Assembly (NCBI GenBank): GCA_905221605.1
Contig: CAJNDS010001513.1
Location: 335,001 to 355,000, forward strand
DNA length: 20,000 nt
Direction: 5' to 3'
DNA from: Symbiodinium natans
Taxonomy: Eukaryota > Sar > Dinophyceae > Suessiales > Symbiodiniaceae
Shown here: positions 17,231 to 20,000 of the stretch, in pieces
Layout of the letters: each line of letters opens with the position of its first letter
Position numbering within the stretch: the first letter of the stretch is position 1
The notes under the pieces: model-generated
Told to the model about the DNA's origin: nothing
The model's database searches: none
Seen by the model: the letters and a program-made list of their open reading frames with translations, nothing else
Translations under genes and position numbers: made by a program

Positions 17231-19828
17231 GGGTTTAGGGTTTAGGGTTTGGGGTTTGGGGTTTAGGGTTTAGGGTTTGGGGGGTTTAGGGTTTGGGGTT
17301 TAGGCTTTAGGGTTTGGGGTTTAGGGTTTAGGGCTTTTAGAGTTTGGGGTTTCGGGTGGTTTAAGGTTTCGGGGGGTTGCCGTTTAGGGATCTAGGGTAG
17401 CGGGCTTTCTTTTGCAGGGTTCAGATGGTTAAGGTTTATAGGGTTTATAGGGTTTATAGGGTTTATAGGGTTTATAGGGTTTATAGGGTTTATAGGGTTT
17501 ATAGGGTTTATAGGGTTTATAGGGTTTATAGGGTTTATAGGGTTTATAGGGTTTATAGGGTCTAGGGTTAGGGTTTAGGGTTTAGGATGTGAGCCTTGCA
17601 GCCCACTTGTGCGAACTAGAAGTACGGCTAAGCAGGGTCATACCTGTCGTGGTCACGAGGGCGAATCTTCTACAACTATAATCACACCCCCACCACCAGT
17701 GAAAAAACTTACCCCGAACCCCTGAACCTCCCTCCTTCCCCCCCCCTCCTGAAGAAAAACAAGCACTTCAATCCTCAACCCGGAAGCCCCGGTTGCGAAG
17801 AACTGGGTGGGATCCGAGGCACGGCGGTCGCGCCGACCCCTGTGCTGGCTCACATACGCGGCGGACTACTGAGGGTCTGGGGTGTGACGGCTTAGGGTTT
17901 AGGATTTCGGGGGGGTGTCGGGTTTAGGGATGGCGGTTGGGCATGTGGGGCCTATTGTAGGGCTGTCTTCAAACCGTTTGCAGCAGAGTTCTGTCGAAAA
18001 AACGCCATCCTCCCGGTGGGTCCCCAAAGCACAGACAAAAGAGGCAGATGTGGGAGCCCCGAAAGCCTGCCAGTCAAGCTCCCTAAAGCCCTTCAACCGC
18101 CCAAACCCCAAAGCCATCAAAACAAAACCTACAGCCCCCCCCAAAGGTCCTGGAGCCCCCCTCTCCTTAGGAATAATGACAACTCACCCTAAACCCTAAA
18201 CCCTAAACCCTAAACCCTAAACCCTAAACCCTAAACCCTAAACCCTAAACCCTAAACCCTAAACCCTAAACCCTAAACGGCATCCGTTCTGGGCCCTCTT
18301 TGACACCACTCGAAGAAACGTAAGCTAGCAGGGAGGCCCCACATGGGGCCCGACATTGAAGATCAGCCCACCCCATCTGCTAGAGAAAAGCCCTCAACCC
18401 CAAACCCTCAACCCAAAACCCTAAACCCCTAGACCCTAGACCCTAAACCCTAAACCCTAAAGTTGGCTGTAAAATACCCTAAAGTTGGGATGTTCCCCTT
18501 ACCTTCCTTCATAGGGATTACAATCGGGGGTTCTAAAATCCCTGTGAAGGAGTGATAGTCCAAGGGGAGGCATCCCAACCCTGAGGCCCAAAGCAACTCA
18601 ACTTAGACATTCAACTCCCAGGGGGAGGAACCCTAAACCCTAAACCCTAAACCCTAAACCCTAAACCCTAAACCCTAAACCCTAAACAGGATGCCTGGAC
18701 TTCCTTCGCTTGCTTCGCGAGTGGCTCTTCTTTCTGCTGCGGCTCTTCTTCCTGGCAGGGAGGGATTCAAGGGGTTGGCCTTTGGGCTGTTCCCCCTTCT
18801 ACGAGCAGTCCTGAATAGGGATTAGAATAGGGGGTAGTAGAATATTAAGTTAAGGATTGTTAGTAGAAGGGGTAACATCCCAAGGCTCAGGGGATCTTGG
18901 AAAAGGGTCCCCCAGCCCAAAGGTACAACCTCAGGGTTCCAAGGTAGAGTCCCGTGATAGGTAGGCTTTCGGGTCTACGCGGTGGTTGGGTTTAGGGTTT
19001 AGGTCTCGTTGACATCGTGAGTAGCAGGGGCCGATGTTCACTCGGCCACAGAGCAACTCAGAATAAGAAAGGGTACCTAGAAACCCTCCCCCCTCCCCCC
19101 CCTTCGGGCAAAAAAAACAACCCTAAATCCTAAACCCTAACCAAAAACCCTCAACCCTCCCTAACACCTAAAGTCTAAACCCTAAAACCTGTATCCTAAA
19201 CCCTGCAACTCCCGGCCCACCCCGGCCTTTTTGAGGCGTCGGAGCTGTCGGACTTCTCCCGCTTCTTCCGCCGGCTTTTCTCGTCGGAGCTGTTGGACTT
19301 ATCTCGCTTCTTTTTTCGACTTCTGGACTTCGAAGCCCTGGGCAGCCAGCGCAAGGTCTTCCGCCCTAGGGAAAAAGGTGGGGGGGCCGGTGAAGCAGCT
19401 CATGCCCTACACCCTAAACCCTAAACCCTAAACCCTAGACCCTAAACCCTAAACCCTAAACCCTAAACCCTAAACCCTACAGGTAAGGAGTCGGCGACTT
19501 TGACTTCGACTTCTTCTTTTTCTTCTTGCCCGAGTCGGCCTCTCAGAACAAGGCTTCCCCTCAAAGTTAAAGGGGTTCTAGGGCTGAATTGTGGGGTTTA
19601 GGGTTTAGCGTTTTTGGCTTGGGGTTTGGGGTTTCGGGTTTAGGTTTTAGGGTTTAGGGGGTTTAGGGTTTCGGGTTAGGGTCTGAAGCATGGCAGGGTT
19701 TGGGGTGTAGGGTTGAGCATGACCAAGCTCAGTGCTTCTACCTTCCTTCCGCTCAGATTCCAAAATCGCCGTGTTCCGTAGACATAGACTCCCTTCCGCC
19801 CCGATCAGCTTTGTCCCAAGACCCGAGC
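17147..19828 (-). CDS. Gene 8: Arg/Ser/Lys-rich (RS-like) nuclear protein, C-terminal part
   Basis: Exons in transcript order: 19828-19742, 19541-19481, 19337-19221, 18751-18688, 17669-17644, 17180-17147 (TAA). The total is 389 nt: 2 nt of a split codon, 128 residues and the stop; phase agrees at all five junctions. The 5' end lies upstream or out of the window. The protein becomes strongly biased: DSGKKKKKKSKSKSPTP, then SKSRSRKKKRDKSNSSDEKS with a second Lys/Ser/Asp block, then KKSRSRKKSHSRSKRRKSRH, ending RSKRRRRSSS. Such RS tails are typical of splicing and mRNA-processing factors, acting in the nucleus and regulated by serine phosphorylation; that role is inferred from composition only. 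Donors include AAG/GTAGAA, T/GTTTAGGG and CAG/GTATGA. The last acceptor (CACAG) follows a run of 32 C on the sense strand. More exons may hide in the 1-kb intron 18687-17670. Confidence 0.72.
17198..17229. repeat. G32 homopolymer, C tract of the gene 8 last acceptor
   Basis: 32 G, the same length as the run at 4735-4766. On the coding strand the C run lies about 17 bases upstream of the acceptor at 17181. Confidence 0.9.
17230..17580. repeat. TTTAGGG/TTTGGGG block then a TTTATAGGG (9-mer) array
   Basis: After mixed heptamers, about 14 near-identical nonamers TTTATAGGG run at about 17432-17560, then TTTAGGG returns. In intron 5 of gene 8 this is C-rich repeat upstream of the acceptor. Confidence 0.94.
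17880..18190. other. Island open on both strands inside the 1-kb intron of gene 8
   Basis: Plus-strand frame 17915-18199 (Lys/Pro/Ser-rich) and minus-strand frame 17899-18144 (containing FGAPTSASFVCALGTHRE) overlap. Either could be an extra exon or chance. The region 17700-17880 also has a minus-strand frame (ASDPTQFFATGASGLRIEVL). Confidence 0.3.
18186..18277. repeat. CCCTAAA array
   Basis: About 13 units. Beside it, 18278-18312 is a possible short minus-strand exon with the donor GCC/GTTTAGGG. Confidence 0.95.
18484..18579. repeat. Foldback element copy 1
   Basis: Nested inverted repeats: GTTGGGATG (18484-18492) with CATCCCAAC (18571-18579), and TCCTTCATAGGGATT (18505-18519) with AATCCCTGTGAAGGA (18537-18551, one mismatch). 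The core ATAGGGATTACAATCGGGGG is shared with copy 2. Confidence 0.8.
18631..18687. repeat. CCCTAAA array
   Basis: About 8 units; its edge is the donor CCT/GTTTAGGG of the gene 8 exon 18751-18688. Confidence 0.95.
18779..18923. repeat. Foldback element copy 2
   Basis: Outer stem CCTTTGGGCTG (18779-18789) with CAGCCCAAAGG (18913-18923) and inner stem CCCCTTCTAC (18793-18802) with GTAGAAGGGG (18863-18872). The part from TGTTCCCC to CATCCCAA (18788-18883) resembles copy 1. Confidence 0.8.
19403..19480. repeat. CCCTAAA array
   Basis: About 10 units, lying after the donor CT/GTAGGGTTTAGGG of the gene 8 exon 19541-19481. Degenerate TTTAGGG at 19595-19710 and CCCTAAA at 19880-19950 complete the right edge. 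Confidence 0.94.
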
Positions 19829-20000
19829 CTGAAAGCCCAAAACCCTTCTCCCCCGACTCATGCACCTTATGCCCTATAAACGCTAAACCCTGAACCCTAA
19901 ACCCCAAACCCCAAACCCTAAAACCCTAAGCCTAAAACCTAAACCCTAAAACACCCTCACCATTGACAGTAAACTCCAAGCTTGGGCCCTCCCTAGGGCC

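Noticed and set aside
651-19950. A chromosome end or one telomere tract
   Set aside because: Arrays are short, alternate in orientation and are separated by unique sequence throughout; no terminal run reaches a window edge.
1-20000. Dinoflagellate spliced-leader gene
   Set aside because: I looked for the conserved GTAGCCATTTTGGCTCAAG on both strands by eye and did not find it.
19700-20000. Start codon of gene 8
   Set aside because: The frame of exon 19828-19742 opens at an acceptor, and no convincing first exon lies in the last 150 bases, so it is treated as 5' partial.

Overview
This is a stretch of eukaryotic nuclear DNA, most likely from a dinoflagellate. More than forty arrays of the telomere-type heptamer TTTAGGG, or its complement CCCTAAA, are scattered across it in both orientations, separated by short unique islands of about 40-150 bp. 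TTTAGGG is the telomere unit of dinoflagellates, but plants, many green algae and chromerids share it. The better arguments are some GC-AG introns, a split cold-shock domain of the kind abundant in dinoflagellates, and very short exons in very repetitive introns. No bacterial operon, rRNA, tRNA, CRISPR or recognisable transposase gene was seen.

Main reading: many unique islands are exons and the telomere-like arrays are intron sequence. I translated the islands by eye, chose GT/GC donors and AG acceptors at their edges, and asked whether reading phase carries across consecutive islands. It does over long runs. Models, left to right: gene 1 (+, 63-2042); gene 2 (-, 2829-2271); gene 3 (-, 4975-3749); gene 4 (+, 5018-8328); gene 5 (-, 11937-8571), whose exons rebuild a cold-shock domain; gene 6 (-, 13419-13036), a single-exon ORF with cysteine pairs; gene 7 (-, 15688-13645); gene 8 (-, 19828-17147, 5' end not found), encoding an Arg/Ser/Lys-rich tail. 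Genes 5 and 8 are well supported. Genes 2 and 3 are good. Genes 1, 4 and 7 are plausible. Everything else is weak.

The arrays follow a polarity. Read in the sense of the gene, G-rich TTTAGGG units usually follow the donor and C-rich CCCTAAA units usually precede the acceptor. On the plus strand an exon therefore tends to look like CCCTAAA(n)-exon-TTTAGGG(n) whichever strand it codes on. Many splice sites appear to be carved from the repeat: donor GTTTAGGG, acceptors such as CCCTAAACCAG, CCCTAAGCAG or CCCTAG. Other simple repeats fall where a polypyrimidine tract belongs: a CT microsatellite before the last exon of gene 2, and 32-nt C runs before acceptors in genes 3 and 8.

All gene models are hand-built. 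Islands are short, several are open in two or three frames, and I had considerable freedom in choosing sites, so phase agreement at any one junction is weak evidence. Long runs of agreement plus recognisable protein character are what persuade. Transcript data would settle it.
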